A model generated the notes under the pieces. That model was not told the origin of the DNA and made no database searches. It worked only from the letters and a program-made list of their open reading frames with translations. The translations under genes and the position numbers were made by a program. 64,000 nt of DNA from Sphingomonas alpina. GTDB taxonomy: Bacteria > Pseudomonadota > Alphaproteobacteria > Sphingomonadales > Sphingomonadaceae. Positions 63,833 through 64,000 of this stretch are shown here, in pieces; within the stretch, counting starts at the first letter, position 1; every line of letters begins with the position of its first letter. The stretch covers positions 2,108,001 to 2,172,000 of the forward strand of contig NZ_CP061038.1 in assembly GCF_014490665.1 (NCBI RefSeq), in the 5' to 3' direction.

Positions 63833-64000
63833 ATGGCCGACCTGTTCGCGACGTTCGATCCCCCTGCCCGCGAGACCATCGCGGAGAATGCGCCCCTGGC
63901 CGACCGGCTGCGTCCGCGCACGCTCGGCGATGTCGTGGGGCAGGAACATATCACTGGCCCCGAGGGTGCGATCGGCCGGATGGTCGCGGCCGGCCGCCTG
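63833..64000 (+). CDS. rarA: Replication-associated recombination protein A (start only)
   Basis: The frame from 63833 gives [40 protein letters not shown] and [16 protein letters not shown], the recognisable N-terminus of RarA/MgsA, an AAA+ ATPase acting at stalled forks. Only 56 residues precede the window edge; the Walker motifs lie beyond it. The match to the DVVGQEH segment, which RuvB-like AAA+ proteins also share, supports the call. Confidence 0.88.
   Translation, partial: MADLFATFDPPARETIAENAPLADRLRPRTLGDVVGQEHITGPEGAIGRMVAAGRL

Overview
The window reads as chromosomal DNA of a sphingomonad (Alphaproteobacteria, Sphingomonadales, probably Sphingomonas or a close relative). The evidence is high-GC codon use on every coding strand, a pcm-like / TolC / PopZ-family (DUF2497) run with valS nearby, a hydrolase-astA-astB arginine succinyltransferase cluster, TonB-dependent uptake genes, DUF3617 and DUF481 proteins, and dispersed palindromes of the type found in these genomes. 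Most of the window is ordinary core and catabolic gene content. No complete prophage, IS element, CRISPR array or biosynthetic cluster is visible.

Layout. 0-1.7 kb: a divergent LysR regulator / nitrilase-family amidohydrolase pair. 1.7-4.8 kb: an accessory patch with short repeats, an N-terminally truncated tautomerase-like gene and a frameshifted KAP P-loop NTPase. 4.8-8.1 kb: AraC regulator, MFS exporter and a secreted unknown. 8.3-10.3 kb: a phage-type terminase small/large pair with no other phage gene. 10.7-15.2 kb: DUF481 protein and the arginine succinyltransferase genes. 15.6-22 kb: sulfate activation (cysD, cysNC, cysQ), then a CorA transporter overlapping a cyclic-nucleotide-domain flavoprotein. 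22-30.6 kb: DUF3617 lipoprotein, tRNA-Arg, a lipoprotein, the tightly overlapping hemB-GNAT-GNAT-MFS/spermidine synthase operon, a lipid kinase and a MATE exporter. 30.8-39.3 kb: valS, S9 peptidase, a repeat-rich gap, the PopZ-family gene, TolC and a pcm-like methyltransferase. 39.5-41 kb: tRNA-Cys, DeoR regulator and a Nudix hydrolase. 41-46.6 kb: a TonB receptor / M28-like / GntR / serine hydrolase module that shares a palindromic operator candidate. 46.7-55 kb: sterol desaturase, mutT, two Flp pilins, accA, xerD, a large secreted unknown, aroK and aroB. 54.6-60.1 kb: a seven-gene operon from radA to DUF423. 60.2-64 kb: a DUF559 nuclease gene bracketed by inverted repeats, a glutathione transferase, a glycosyltransferase, DUF2218, a PadR regulator and the start of rarA.

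Sequence quality. Seven genes (KAP NTPase, astA, valS, the PopZ-family gene, aroB, an Fe-S scaffold gene and radA) each carry one apparent single-base indel. Several of these genes are normally indispensable, so at least some of the indels are probably sequencing errors; two of them occur in the same nine-base context next to a GANTC site. Frameshifted genes are annotated over their full reconstructed span.

The most unusual structures are: a 58-base T-shaped double-hairpin element inserted in a REP palindrome (about 63.7 kb); a REP palindrome translated in frame inside cysN (16.5 kb); the DUF559 nuclease gene between long inverted repeats (60.2-60.6 kb); a cluster of AACAGGGAG repeats (36.0-36.2 kb); identical ATTATCGATAAT palindromes in front of two genes next to a GntR regulator; the orphan terminase pair; and a canonical -1 slippery heptamer exactly at the KAP NTPase frame change.
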